Assembly: GCA_958427355.1 (NCBI GenBank)
Contig: CAUACA010000019.1
Span: forward strand, 1 to 39,300
From: an uncultured Collinsella sp.
Lineage (GTDB): Bacteria; Actinomycetota; Coriobacteriia; Coriobacteriales; Coriobacteriaceae
DNA: 39,300 nucleotides
Direction: 5' to 3'
Below the pieces are notes generated by a model, which searched no databases, was not told the DNA's origin, and saw nothing but the letters and a program-made list of their open reading frames with translations. The translations under genes and the position numbers were made by a program. Of the stretch, positions 9,331-17,078 are shown one piece after another (within the stretch, counting starts at the first letter, position 1; the number at the start of each line of letters is the position of its first letter).

Positions 9331-9354
9331 TTAAGGGGCCTCCGAGCCCCTTAA
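9331..9354 (+). terminator. Terminator-like hairpin after cinA
   Basis: Perfect 9-bp stem TTAAGGGGC / GCCCCTTAA with a 6-base loop, seven bases after the cinA stop. It is followed by TTGTGG and not by a clear T run, so termination may be weak. It separates the rnj-cinA run from the recA promoter region. Confidence 0.65.
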
Positions 9355-9429
9355 TTGTGGATATAGGGACCCTAGGCTCATTTGGCGTTTGTGCTGGTTG
9401 TAGATGTATTTTTGCCTGCCTTGTTCATA

Positions 9430-9489
9430 TTTGGTCCTTTGTGGTCAAGTATTTGGTCAGTGTTTGGTCGGCGTTTGGTTGGGTTTTGG
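9430..9489 (+). repeat. Helically spaced TTTGG(TC) direct repeats upstream of recA
   Basis: TTTGGTC occurs at 9430-9436, 9452-9458 and 9463-9469, TTTGGTT at 9474-9480, a related TTTGTGGTC at 9438-9446 and TTTTGGA at 9484-9490. The GG steps fall at 9433, 9443, 9455, 9466, 9477 and 9488, spaced 10-12 bp and mostly 11 bp. The array ends about 33 bp before the recA -35 hexamer. Confidence 0.7.
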
Positions 9490-9521
9490 AAAGACCGCCT
9501 GCATATGATTGGCCTGAACGG

Positions 9522-9550
9522 TTGACCACGAACAGCCGTTCGTTTATTAT
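9522..9550 (+). promoter_or_regulatory. recA promoter with LexA box in the spacer
   Basis: The -35 TTGACC (9522-9527) and -10 TATTAT (9545-9550) are separated by exactly 17 bp. The spacer contains CGAACAGCCGTTCG (9529-9542), a symmetric match to the Gram-positive SOS box (CGAAC-N4-GTTCG half-sites). A bound LexA dimer would sit between the two hexamers and block RNA polymerase. The lexA gene is in this window at 19056-19700. Confidence 0.85.
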
Positions 9551-9580
9551 CGATGCAGGTTGTTAAGAGGAGGGCTATTC

Positions 9581-10729
9581 ATGGCCAAGAATTCAGGTCC
9601 CGTACGTACCGTTCATGCTCGCACGACGGGTAAAGAGCGCGATGAGATGATCGCCACCACCAAGGCCGAGATCGAGAAGAAATTCGGCCAGGGTTCCATC
9701 ATGAGGTACGGCGACGGTGGCCCCGAGCTCGAGGTCGAGGCCATTCCCACGGGCGCCCTGGCCCTCGATGCCGCGCTGGGTATCGGCGGCGTGCCGCGCG
9801 GCCGTATCGTCGAGATTTACGGTCCTGAGTCCTCCGGTAAGACGACGCTTTCGCTCGAGATCCTGGCTGAGGCCCAGGCAATGGGTGGCGTTGTGGCATT
9901 TATCGATGCCGAGCACGCGCTTGATCCCACGTATGCCGCGCGCATCGGCGTGGATATCGACGAGGTGCTCATTTCCCAGCCCGATACGGGCGAGCAGGCG
10001 CTCGAAATCGTTGACATGCTCGTGCGTTCCGGCGCCATCGATGCCATCGTCGTCGACTCCGTCGCCGCGCTGACCCCGCGTGCCGAGATCGAGGGAGAAA
10101 TCGGCGATACTACGGTCGGTCTTCAGGCTCGTCTGATGAGCCAGGCGCTCCGCAAGCTCGCCGGCTCGCTGTCCAAGTCCAACACGACGTGCATCTTCAT
10201 TAACCAGCTGCGTGAGAAGATCGGCGTCATGTTCGGAAACCCCGAGACTACGACGGGCGGCCGCGCCCTTAAGTTCTTCTCTTCGGTGCGTATCGACATT
10301 CGCCGTATCGACAGCATTAAGCTTAAGGACGAGGTTATCGGTAACCGCGTGCGCGCCAAGGTCGTTAAGAACAAGGTGGCAGCTCCGTTCCGTTCTGCTG
10401 AGTTCGACATCATGTACGGTACGGGCATCTCCAAGGAGGGCTCGATTCTGGACATGGCTGTCGAGTGCGGCATCTGCAAGAAGATGGGCTCCTGGTTTGC
10501 CTATGGCGAGGACAAGCTCGGCAACGGTCGCGAGGCCGCCAAGGCGTTCCTGCGCGAACACCCCGATTGCGCTGACGAGATTGAGCATAAGGTCCGCCTT
10601 GCCTGCGGACTTGAGTTTGATGACGATGCTCCGTCCGAGGTCGAGCTGACCGATCAGCCTGCGCCTGAGGAGTTTGACGAGCTTTACGCCATCGATGGTT
10701 CCGCCATGCTCGATGATGACGACGAGTAG
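9581..10729 (+). CDS. recA: Recombinase RecA
   Basis: RecA forms filaments on single-stranded DNA, drives strand exchange and triggers LexA self-cleavage (family knowledge). The 382-aa product starts at ATG 9581 with AGGAGG at 9568-9573, 7 nt spacing. Walker A GPESSGKT is at residues 81-88; the core (IDAEHALDP, VVDSVAALTPRAEIEGE, NQLREKIGVMFGNPETTTGGRALKF) is canonical, and the protein ends in an acidic tail typical of RecA. In-frame ATG 9560 lies before the RBS and is rejected. recX follows 11 bases after the stop, so the two are probably cotranscribed and SOS-regulated. Confidence 0.98.
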   Translation: MAKNSGPVRTVHARTTGKERDEMIATTKAEIEKKFGQGSIMRYGDGGPELEVEAIPTGALALDAALGIGGVPRGRIVEIYGPESSGKTTLSLEILAEAQAMGGVVAFIDAEHALDPTYAARIGVDIDEVLISQPDTGEQALEIVDMLVRSGAIDAIVVDSVAALTPRAEIEGEIGDTTVGLQARLMSQALRKLAGSLSKSNTTCIFINQLREKIGVMFGNPETTTGGRALKFFSSVRIDIRRIDSIKLKDEVIGNRVRAKVVKNKVAAPFRSAEFDIMYGTGISKEGSILDMAVECGICKKMGSWFAYGEDKLGNGREAAKAFLREHPDCADEIEHKVRLACGLEFDDDAPSEVELTDQPAPEEFDELYAIDGSAMLDDDDE

Positions 10730-10740
10730 CGGTTACGCTC

Positions 10741-11433
10741 ATGTCGTATACGGTGACCGAGGCCACGGTCGTCTTTCCCGATAAGAAGGCGGCCTCCTCG
10801 TTCTCGAGCGGGTATGCGTCCAAAAAGCCTTGCGCACATATCGATTGTGAGCTTGAGGGCGGTTTTGAGCGGTCCATTTGGATTCCCGTGCGGGTCGCGC
10901 GGCTGTATGTCAAAAACCGCCCCGATCTTCCCTGTGATTGGGACAACTTCCGTGAGGCGGTGCAGCTCATTGAGCGTAAATGTGCACTTACCATGGTGAC
11001 CGAGATGTTATCGCGCCGCGACCATGCGACGGGTGAGGTCCGTGACAAGCTGGCTCGCTACGGCTTTCACCAGCCTGCGATCGATTTCGCCGTCGAGCGC
11101 GCCACCGAGTATCGCTTTTTAGACGAGAGCCGCTTTTGCTCGTACTTTATCGAGGAGCGCAAGCGGCGCGGTTGGGGACAGCGCAAAATCGAGACCGAGC
11201 TCAAGCGCCGTCATGTCGTTCTCGATGACATTCCCGGTTATCCCGAGGATTATTTTGCCGTCGAAGACGATTTGGTGCGTGCGTCAGCCCTGCTCGCCAA
11301 GCGTCGTGTTCCAGAGACGCGCGGATTCGAAAAACTGGTTCGGTTTTTGATAGGCAAAGGCTTCTCGTATCACATCGCCGCCGATGCCGTTAAGGCACGT
11401 CTCGATGCCGAACGCGAGGAATGTGCAGTTTAG
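10741..11433 (+). CDS. recX: Regulatory protein RecX
   Basis: RecX binds RecA filaments and modulates their activity (family knowledge). The 230-aa product has the three-helix RecX repeats: ALTMVTEMLSRRDHATGEVRDKLARYGF at ~83-110, the segment with FLDESRFCSYFIEERKRRGWGQRKI at ~125-150, and a final repeat near 195-222 (FEKLVRFLIGKGFSYHIA). The first 80 residues are less conserved. It lies 11 bases after recA with no promoter or terminator between them, so it should share the LexA-controlled recA promoter. Confidence 0.92.
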   Translation: MSYTVTEATVVFPDKKAASSFSSGYASKKPCAHIDCELEGGFERSIWIPVRVARLYVKNRPDLPCDWDNFREAVQLIERKCALTMVTEMLSRRDHATGEVRDKLARYGFHQPAIDFAVERATEYRFLDESRFCSYFIEERKRRGWGQRKIETELKRRHVVLDDIPGYPEDYFAVEDDLVRASALLAKRRVPETRGFEKLVRFLIGKGFSYHIAADAVKARLDAEREECAV

Positions 11434-11495
11434 GCGTATGCGCTTTGTGGCCCTGCCGTTCACCGCGTTTTAGCCGCCGTGCTGGGGCCATTTAT

Positions 11496-11524
11496 TTGAC
11501 AGTTGTTGTGGTTCAACGTACGAT
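11496..11524 (+). promoter_or_regulatory. Predicted promoter of rny
   Basis: Consensus -35 TTGACA at 11496-11501 and -10 TACGAT at 11519-11524 with a 17-bp spacer. This would give a leader of about 160 nt before the rny ATG. No LexA-type box is seen here. Confidence 0.75.
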
Positions 11525-11629
11525 AAACACTGTCATTTGCTTTGTGATATGTGCTCATCTGTGATGAGTTTGTTTATATGTTTATCTGTATCCGACCCGC
11601 ATAAGCTGCGCCCATATTACTCAAATGTC

Positions 11630-11655
11630 GCGAGCCGTTCGTAAGGACGGTTCGC
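11630..11655 (+). other. Hairpin in the rny leader
   Basis: GCGAGCCGTTC at 11630-11640 pairs with GGACGGTTCGC ending at 11655 through about nine to ten pairs, including a G-U. It is followed by TTTGTTGTG and lies 36-60 bases before the rny start. It resembles an intrinsic terminator inside the leader, so it may attenuate rny or be a structure in its own mRNA that RNase Y or J reads. No regulatory partner is visible. Confidence 0.45.
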
Positions 11656-11690
11656 TTTGTTGTGTAACGAATCCATAAAAAGGAGTGAGC

Positions 11691-13241
11691 ATGCCTATCA
11701 TCGCAGCGCTCGTTGGCATCGTTTTGGGTGCCATCGCCGCCATTGCCTACATGCGCACCGCCAAGCAGGGTAGTCTTCACGAGGCCGACGAAAAGATCCA
11801 GTCGGCACACGCACAGGCTGAGTCCCTGATCGGTGATGCTAAGCGTCAGGCCGAGACCCTCAAAAAAGAGGCTCTGCTCGAGGCTAAAGAGGAGATCATC
11901 AAGAACAAGCAGGCCGCCGAGGCCGAGGACAAGCAGCGTAAGAGCGAGATTCGTACGCTCGAGAACCGCGTGATGCAGCGCGAGGAGTCCCTTGATCGCC
12001 GAAACGACGCTCTCGACAAGCGTGAGCACCAGCTGTCCAGCCAGGCCGGTCAGGTCGAGAAGCGCTCCCGCGAGCTTGAGGAGCTCTGCGCCAAGCAGAC
12101 CTCCGAGCTCGAGCGTATCGCCGACCTGACCCGCGAGGACGCCCACAAGGAACTCCTCGATAAGGTTCGCGGCGAGGTCACCCACGAGGCTGCCACGATC
12201 ATTCGCGAGTCCGAGCAGCAGGTTCGCGCCGAGTGCCACAAGACCGCCCAGGAGATTCTGTCCCTGGCGATTCAGCGCTGCGCTGCCGACCACACAGCCG
12301 AGGTCACCGTTACCTCCGTGCACATTCCCTCTGATGACCTCAAGGGCCGTATCATCGGTCGCGAGGGTCGCAACATCCGGACCTTCGAGCAGGTTTCCGG
12401 CGTCAACCTCGTGATCGACGACACGCCCGAGACCGTCGTTCTTTCGAGCTTCGACCCGGTCCGTCGCGAGACCGCCCGTGTCGCCCTCGAGAACCTCATC
12501 GCCGACGGCCGCATTCACCCCGCCCGCATCGAGGAGATGTATCACAAGGCTGCCGACCTGGTTCAGCAGCGCGTGCGCGAGGCCGGCGAGCAGGCTGCTT
12601 TCGACACCGGCATTCATGATCTGCACCCCGAGATCGTCAAGACCCTCGGTGCTCTTCGTTACCGTACTTCGTTTGGTCAGAACGTGCTTCAGCACTCCCT
12701 CGAGGTCTCTGATCTGTGCGGCGTGATGGCTTCCGAGCTTGGCCTGGACGTTGTGACCGCTAAGCGCGCCGGCCTGCTGCACGACCTGGGCAAGGCAATC
12801 GACCATGACGTCGAGGGCCCGCATGCCGTCATCGGCGCCGAGCTTGCCCGCCGTTATGGCGAGAAGCCCGTTATCGTCCACGCTATCGAGGCTCACCATG
12901 CCGATGTCGACCCCAACACGGTGCTCGATGTCCTGGTACAGGCCGCTGATGCCGTCTCTGCTTCTCGCCCCGGTGCCCGTCGCGAGTCTGCCGAGAACTA
13001 CATCAAGCGTCTTGAGAAGCTCGAGGAGATCGCCAACTCCCATGACGGCGTCGAGCGTACCTATGCCATGCAGGCTGGTCGCGAGGTCCACGTCATGGTT
13101 CAGCCGGACAAGATCTCCGATGCCCAGTCCACGGTCCTGGCTCACGATATCGCCCATCAGATCGAGGAAGAGATGGAGTATCCCGGTCAGGTGCGCGTCG
13201 TCGTGATTCGCGAGAGCCGCGCTGTCGATATCGCTAAATAA
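11691..13241 (+). CDS. rny: Ribonuclease Y
   Basis: RNase Y is a membrane-anchored endoribonuclease that initiates mRNA decay (family knowledge). The 516-aa product has an N-terminal membrane helix (residues ~3-22), a long charged coiled coil (~25-190), a KH domain with GRIIGREGRNIRTFE (~220-235), and an HD domain with HDLGKAID and HHADVDP. ATG 11691 is preceded by AGGAG at 11681-11685; an in-frame GTG at 11685 overlaps that RBS and is rejected. The GHKL ATPase gene starts one base after the stop. The presence of both RNase J and RNase Y suggests a Bacillus-like RNA decay set. Confidence 0.97.
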   Translation: MPIIAALVGIVLGAIAAIAYMRTAKQGSLHEADEKIQSAHAQAESLIGDAKRQAETLKKEALLEAKEEIIKNKQAAEAEDKQRKSEIRTLENRVMQREESLDRRNDALDKREHQLSSQAGQVEKRSRELEELCAKQTSELERIADLTREDAHKELLDKVRGEVTHEAATIIRESEQQVRAECHKTAQEILSLAIQRCAADHTAEVTVTSVHIPSDDLKGRIIGREGRNIRTFEQVSGVNLVIDDTPETVVLSSFDPVRRETARVALENLIADGRIHPARIEEMYHKAADLVQQRVREAGEQAAFDTGIHDLHPEIVKTLGALRYRTSFGQNVLQHSLEVSDLCGVMASELGLDVVTAKRAGLLHDLGKAIDHDVEGPHAVIGAELARRYGEKPVIVHAIEAHHADVDPNTVLDVLVQAADAVSASRPGARRESAENYIKRLEKLEEIANSHDGVERTYAMQAGREVHVMVQPDKISDAQSTVLAHDIAHQIEEEMEYPGQVRVVVIRESRAVDIAK

Positions 13242-13242
13242 C

Positions 13243-14328
13243 ATGAGCGACGCGAACGAGCTCATCTCATTTATCGCGTCGATGTCGGGGGAGGGCAACC
13301 TTCGCGTCGAGGAGAACCTTGGCGAGGGGTATGTCCGCCTCCGCGTTTCGGAGGCCGAGCGACGCCAGGCAAAACACGACATTCAGCATGTCGAGGATAT
13401 CGTCATCGAAATGCTCCGTAATGCTCGCGATGCCGGCGCCGACAAGGTCTATCTCGCCACGACCAAGGAAGATGGCGTCCGCACGCTTGTCTTTCTGGAT
13501 AACGGTTCGGGCGTTCCGCAGGATATGCAAGAGCGAATCTTCGATGCCCGCGTTACCTCCAAGCTCGAGAGCATGAAGATGGACCGTTGGGGCGTTCACG
13601 GTCGTGGCATGGCATTGTTTTCGATCAAGCAGAACACCGACGAGGCCCGTGTGGTCACGTCCGGCGTCGATCTTGGCTCGGCCTTTAAGGTGAGCGTTGC
13701 AGCCGACCGCCTCAGTGAGCGTGCCGATCAGTCCAGCTGGCCCCAGGCCGTCAAGGATGAGGACGGACGTTATGTCTGTGCTCGCGGCCCGCATAATATT
13801 ATTCGCGCTGCCTGTGAGTTTGCGCTCGAGGAGCTGCGTGGTTGCGATGTCTATCTTGGTTCTCCGTCTGAGATTGCCGCGACCCTTTATGCTCAGGCGT
13901 CAAGTCGGCTCGATACGTCTCGTCTCCTGTTTATTGATGACGAGAGCGAGCTTCCGGTTGTCGATCGTTTAGGCCTTGCCTCTGATGCCGAGGACTTTAT
14001 CCGTATCTGTTCGGGTTTGGGTCTTGAGATGTCCGAGCGCACGGCTCATCGCATTTTGGCAGGGCAGATTAAGCCCGTTCGCGGTGTGACCGCGCGTCTG
14101 CTGCGCGAGCGTGATTCGTCCTCGCATGCGCCGGCTCCTGTCGATCTTGCGAAGGATCGTCGCGGGCTACGTATTGCCAAGGATGACATGGCACAGTTTT
14201 CGCGTGCTGTGGAGCGTGACTTTAATGACCTTGCCGCCCGGTACTATCTCAACCTTTGCGGCGACCCAAAGATTCGTGTTTCGCGTGATCGAATCACTGT
14301 GACCTTCGATCTTGCCAAAGAGGAATAG
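13243..14328 (+). CDS. GHKL-type ATP-binding protein of unknown function
   Basis: I do not recognise a named family. The 361-aa protein has a Bergerat (GHKL) ATP-binding fold: N-box EMLRNARDAGAD at residues 56-67, G1 box DNGSG at 86-90 and G2 box GVHGRGMAL at 117-125. These are the motifs shared by HSP90, MutL, gyrase B and histidine kinases. There is no histidine-kinase H-box or receiver, no MutL C-terminus, and no signal peptide, so a cytosolic ATPase is likely. The C-terminal 200 residues show no motif I know. It begins one base after rny and precedes spoVS, so it is probably coupled to RNase Y expression; a link to RNA decay or regulation is only context-based. Confidence 0.75.
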   Translation: MSDANELISFIASMSGEGNLRVEENLGEGYVRLRVSEAERRQAKHDIQHVEDIVIEMLRNARDAGADKVYLATTKEDGVRTLVFLDNGSGVPQDMQERIFDARVTSKLESMKMDRWGVHGRGMALFSIKQNTDEARVVTSGVDLGSAFKVSVAADRLSERADQSSWPQAVKDEDGRYVCARGPHNIIRAACEFALEELRGCDVYLGSPSEIAATLYAQASSRLDTSRLLFIDDESELPVVDRLGLASDAEDFIRICSGLGLEMSERTAHRILAGQIKPVRGVTARLLRERDSSSHAPAPVDLAKDRRGLRIAKDDMAQFSRAVERDFNDLAARYYLNLCGDPKIRVSRDRITVTFDLAKEE

Positions 14329-14334
14329 TGCCTT

Positions 14335-14352
14335 TACCGAGTCCACTCGGTA
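14335..14352 (+). repeat. Short perfect dyad upstream of spoVS
   Basis: TACCGAG (14335-14341) and CTCGGTA (14346-14352) form a 7-bp inverted repeat with a 4-base loop, starting 6 bases after the ATPase gene's stop. No T run follows, so a terminator is doubtful. A second near-palindrome, GTTAAAACGT/ACTTTTAAAC (about 14369-14388), lies just before the spoVS RBS. Either could be an operator. Confidence 0.4.
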
Positions 14353-14402
14353 CGATACAGTTATTGCAGTTAAAACGTACTTTTAAACGCAGGAGTTTCT
14401 TC

Positions 14403-14720
14403 ATGGATTGCCTGAAGGTATCAAGCAAATCATCGCCCGCGTCCGTTGCCGGCGCCATCGCCGGCATGGTCAAGGATGGTGTACCCGTCAACATCCAGTG
14501 TGTCGGCGCTGGTGCTGTCAACCAGGCCATTAAGGCCGTGGCTATCGCGCGCGGTTTTTTGATTCCAACCGGTTTTGATATTTCCTGCGCGCCCGTGTTC
14601 TCCGACATCCTCATTAACGGGGAGTCGCGCACGGCCATCCGCCTTTCTATCTACGTTCACCAGATCAATCGAGCTGCTATGGATAACGTCGTCATGGATG
14701 ATGTTAAGCCTGTGGCATAG
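14403..14720 (+). CDS. spoVS: Stage V sporulation protein S family
   Basis: SpoVS is a small Alba-like nucleic-acid-binding protein first known from Bacillus sporulation but also found in non-sporulating bacteria (family knowledge). The 105-aa product starts MDCLKVSSKSSPASVAGAIA and contains the conserved core VNIQCVGAGAVNQAIKAVAIARGF. ATG 14403 is preceded by AGGAG at 14391-14395. It carries about 15-20 extra C-terminal residues relative to the 86-aa Bacillus protein. It follows the GHKL ATPase and rny; no other sporulation gene is seen, so a general RNA or nucleoid role is more likely than sporulation. Confidence 0.92.
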   Translation: MDCLKVSSKSSPASVAGAIAGMVKDGVPVNIQCVGAGAVNQAIKAVAIARGFLIPTGFDISCAPVFSDILINGESRTAIRLSIYVHQINRAAMDNVVMDDVKPVA

Positions 14721-14769
14721 CTTCTGCTTGCCTCGATTCGCCTCCCTTCCATCGTTAGGACTTATGCAC

Positions 14770-16140
14770 ATGGACCAGCGTTCCGTACGCGATATTCTTG
14801 CCGGTAAAACCTACTTTATCCGCACCTTTGGCTGCCAGATGAATCAGCACGATTCCGAGCGCGTGAGCGGTCTGCTTGATTCGTATGGCTGTCTCATGGC
14901 GCTCGATCCCGAGCATGCCGATATTGTTGTCTTCATGACATGCTGCGTGCGCGAGGCCGCCGATACTCGCCTGTACGGTCAGTGCAACTCTTGTAAGAGC
15001 CTCCCGCCCTCACCCTCGGGCAAGCGTGTGGTTGCCGTTGGTGGTTGCATCGCGCAGCGCGATGGCGAGGGCCTGCTCACCAACGTCGATAACGTCAATG
15101 TCATCTTTGGTACGCATTCCATCGCACATGTGGCCGAGCTCATTGCCGAGGCGTTCCTTGATGGCAAGCGACATATCCGCACCAATGAGCATGAGGATAC
15201 GGATGCCATGAGCATGCCGTGGCATCGCGAGACCCAGTATCACGCCTGGGTGCCCATTATGACGGGCTGCAATAATTTCTGTACCTATTGCATCGTGCCG
15301 TACGTGCGCGGTCGCGAAAAGAGCCGCCCCTTCGAGGAAATTGTCGACGAGGTGACCGGTTTGGTGCGCCAGGGCGTGCGCGAGATTACGCTGCTGGGCC
15401 AAAACGTTAACTCATATGGTCGCGATCTGTTTGGCAAGCCGCGTTTTGCCGATCTGCTGCGTGCCGTGGGCGATACGGGTGTGGAGCGCATCTTCTTTAC
15501 CTCTTCTCATCCTAAGGATCTGCTGCCCGAGACCATCGACGCCATGGCCGAGACGCCCGCCGTCATGCCGCAGCTTCATTTGGCCGTTCAGTCGGGCTCC
15601 ACGCGTATCCTCAAAGAGATGAATCGCCGTTATACACGCGAGGACTATCTGGACCTGGTCGATCGCATTCGCAACCGCATGCCCGATATCGCGCTCTCGA
15701 CCGATATTATCGTTGGCTTCCCGGGCGAGACTGAAGAGGACTTTGAGCAGACGCTCTCACTTGCCGAGACGGTCCGCTATGCTCAGGCCTATACCTTCAT
15801 CTATTCCAAGCGCGCCGGTACCCCGGCCGCAGAGATTGACGATCCTACGCCGCATGAGGTTATTCTCGAGCGTTTCAACCGCCTGGTTAAGGTTATCGAG
15901 ACTACGGCACACGAGTATAACCAGGGTGAGCTTCATACTGTGGTGCCGGCGCTCATTGAGGGAACGAGTAAAAAGAACGACGTGGTCCTGCTGGGCAAGA
16001 GTCCCAAGAATCAGACCGTGCATGCGCCTATCCCCGAGGGTTACAGCATCGATCAGCTTGTTGGCAAGATCGTTGATGTTGACGTTGACGTTGCCAAGAC
16101 CTGGTATTTGTCCGGCTCCGTTGTGGGCGAGCCGCGCTAA
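14770..16140 (+). CDS. miaB: tRNA-2-methylthio-N6-dimethylallyladenosine synthase MiaB
   Basis: MiaB is a radical-SAM enzyme that methylthiolates i6A37 in tRNAs reading UNN codons, after MiaA has added the prenyl group (family knowledge). From ATG 14770 it is 456 aa. Cysteines C22 (FGCQMNQ) and C58 lie in the UPF0004 domain, the radical-SAM triad is C167, C171 and C174 (CNNFCTYC), and a TRAM domain ends the protein. ATG 14770 has AGGA at 14757-14760 at good spacing; ATG 14764 is too close and starts further upstream run into spoVS. miaA overlaps its stop codon by one base, so substrate-making and substrate-using enzymes are translationally coupled. Confidence 0.95.
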   Translation: MDQRSVRDILAGKTYFIRTFGCQMNQHDSERVSGLLDSYGCLMALDPEHADIVVFMTCCVREAADTRLYGQCNSCKSLPPSPSGKRVVAVGGCIAQRDGEGLLTNVDNVNVIFGTHSIAHVAELIAEAFLDGKRHIRTNEHEDTDAMSMPWHRETQYHAWVPIMTGCNNFCTYCIVPYVRGREKSRPFEEIVDEVTGLVRQGVREITLLGQNVNSYGRDLFGKPRFADLLRAVGDTGVERIFFTSSHPKDLLPETIDAMAETPAVMPQLHLAVQSGSTRILKEMNRRYTREDYLDLVDRIRNRMPDIALSTDIIVGFPGETEEDFEQTLSLAETVRYAQAYTFIYSKRAGTPAAEIDDPTPHEVILERFNRLVKVIETTAHEYNQGELHTVVPALIEGTSKKNDVVLLGKSPKNQTVHAPIPEGYSIDQLVGKIVDVDVDVAKTWYLSGSVVGEPR

Positions 16141-17078
16141 TGGTTTCTCCCAGGGCAGGACTTTCCGCCGTTGCGATCGTCGGTCCGACGGCGGTTGGTA
16201 AGAGTGATGTTGCCGATCGTTTGGCAGCTCGTCTTTCGTCCGAAGTGCTGTCGTGCGATGCGATGCAAATCTATCGCGGCATGGACATCGGTACCGCAAA
16301 GATGGCGCCCGATGAGTGTACGGCGCCGCTGCGTCTCGTCGACATTGTAGAGCCGGGTGTGGCATATTCTGCTGCGCTTTATCAGGCTGACGCTCGCGCG
16401 CATGTTGAACGTCTCCTTGGTTCGGGTTGTCTGCCGGTTTTTTGCGGAGGTACGGGGCTGTATCTCAAGGCCGCCCTCGATGAAATGGACTTTCCTTCGG
16501 GTGAACTTGAGGACGATCGTCGTATGGGCTATCAGGAGCTTGCCGAGCGTATTGGCGAGGAAGAGCTGCATGCCCTGCTTGCCGAGCGTGACCCCGAGTC
16601 CGCTGCGGTCATCCACCCCCATAATGTTCGCCGCGTGATTCGTGCGCTCGAAATGCACGATGATGGCGTCTCCTATGCGCAGCAAAAGTCGCAGTTTAGT
16701 GTTCCGCGCGAGCATTATCACGCTCTGTGGTTTGGTCTGACGCGTAATCGCGAGGTGCTCTATGAGCGCATTAACCTGCGCGTCGATCTGATGTTTGAGC
16801 AGGGTCTTGTTGATGAGGTTCGCGGTCTTATGGACCAGGGGCTGGGAGATGCCCTGACTTCGATGCAGGCAATTGGCTATAAAGAGATCATCGATGCTTT
16901 CAATGGCGTGATTTCTATGGATGAGGCTCGCGAACTCATCAAGATGCGTTCGCGTCGCTATGCCAAACGTCAGCTTTCGTGGTTTAAACGCGATGATCGC
17001 ATCGTGTGGTTTGATATGGATGAATTTACGATCGATGAGGTCGTTGAGGATATCCTGCATCGTATTGAGGCTGTCTAA
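16140..17078 (+). CDS. miaA: tRNA dimethylallyltransferase MiaA
   Basis: MiaA transfers dimethylallyl from DMAPP to A37 of tRNAs (family knowledge). The 312-aa product has the P-loop GPTAVGKS near residues 15-22, the DAMQIYRGMDIGTAK substrate motif at ~40-54, and C-terminal SMQAIGYKEI and the MRSRRYAKRQLSWF segment. Start ATG 16140 overlaps the miaB stop (TAATG). Its own stop overlaps the hflX start in the same way, giving a miaB-miaA-hflX coupled unit, an order similar to miaA-hfq-hflX in proteobacteria but without hfq. Confidence 0.96.
   Translation: MVSPRAGLSAVAIVGPTAVGKSDVADRLAARLSSEVLSCDAMQIYRGMDIGTAKMAPDECTAPLRLVDIVEPGVAYSAALYQADARAHVERLLGSGCLPVFCGGTGLYLKAALDEMDFPSGELEDDRRMGYQELAERIGEEELHALLAERDPESAAVIHPHNVRRVIRALEMHDDGVSYAQQKSQFSVPREHYHALWFGLTRNREVLYERINLRVDLMFEQGLVDEVRGLMDQGLGDALTSMQAIGYKEIIDAFNGVISMDEARELIKMRSRRYAKRQLSWFKRDDRIVWFDMDEFTIDEVVEDILHRIEAV

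Noticed and set aside
14575..14769. Longer MiaB start inside spoVS
   Set aside because: The extra residues overlap spoVS in another frame and lack family similarity; ATG 14770 has a well-placed RBS.
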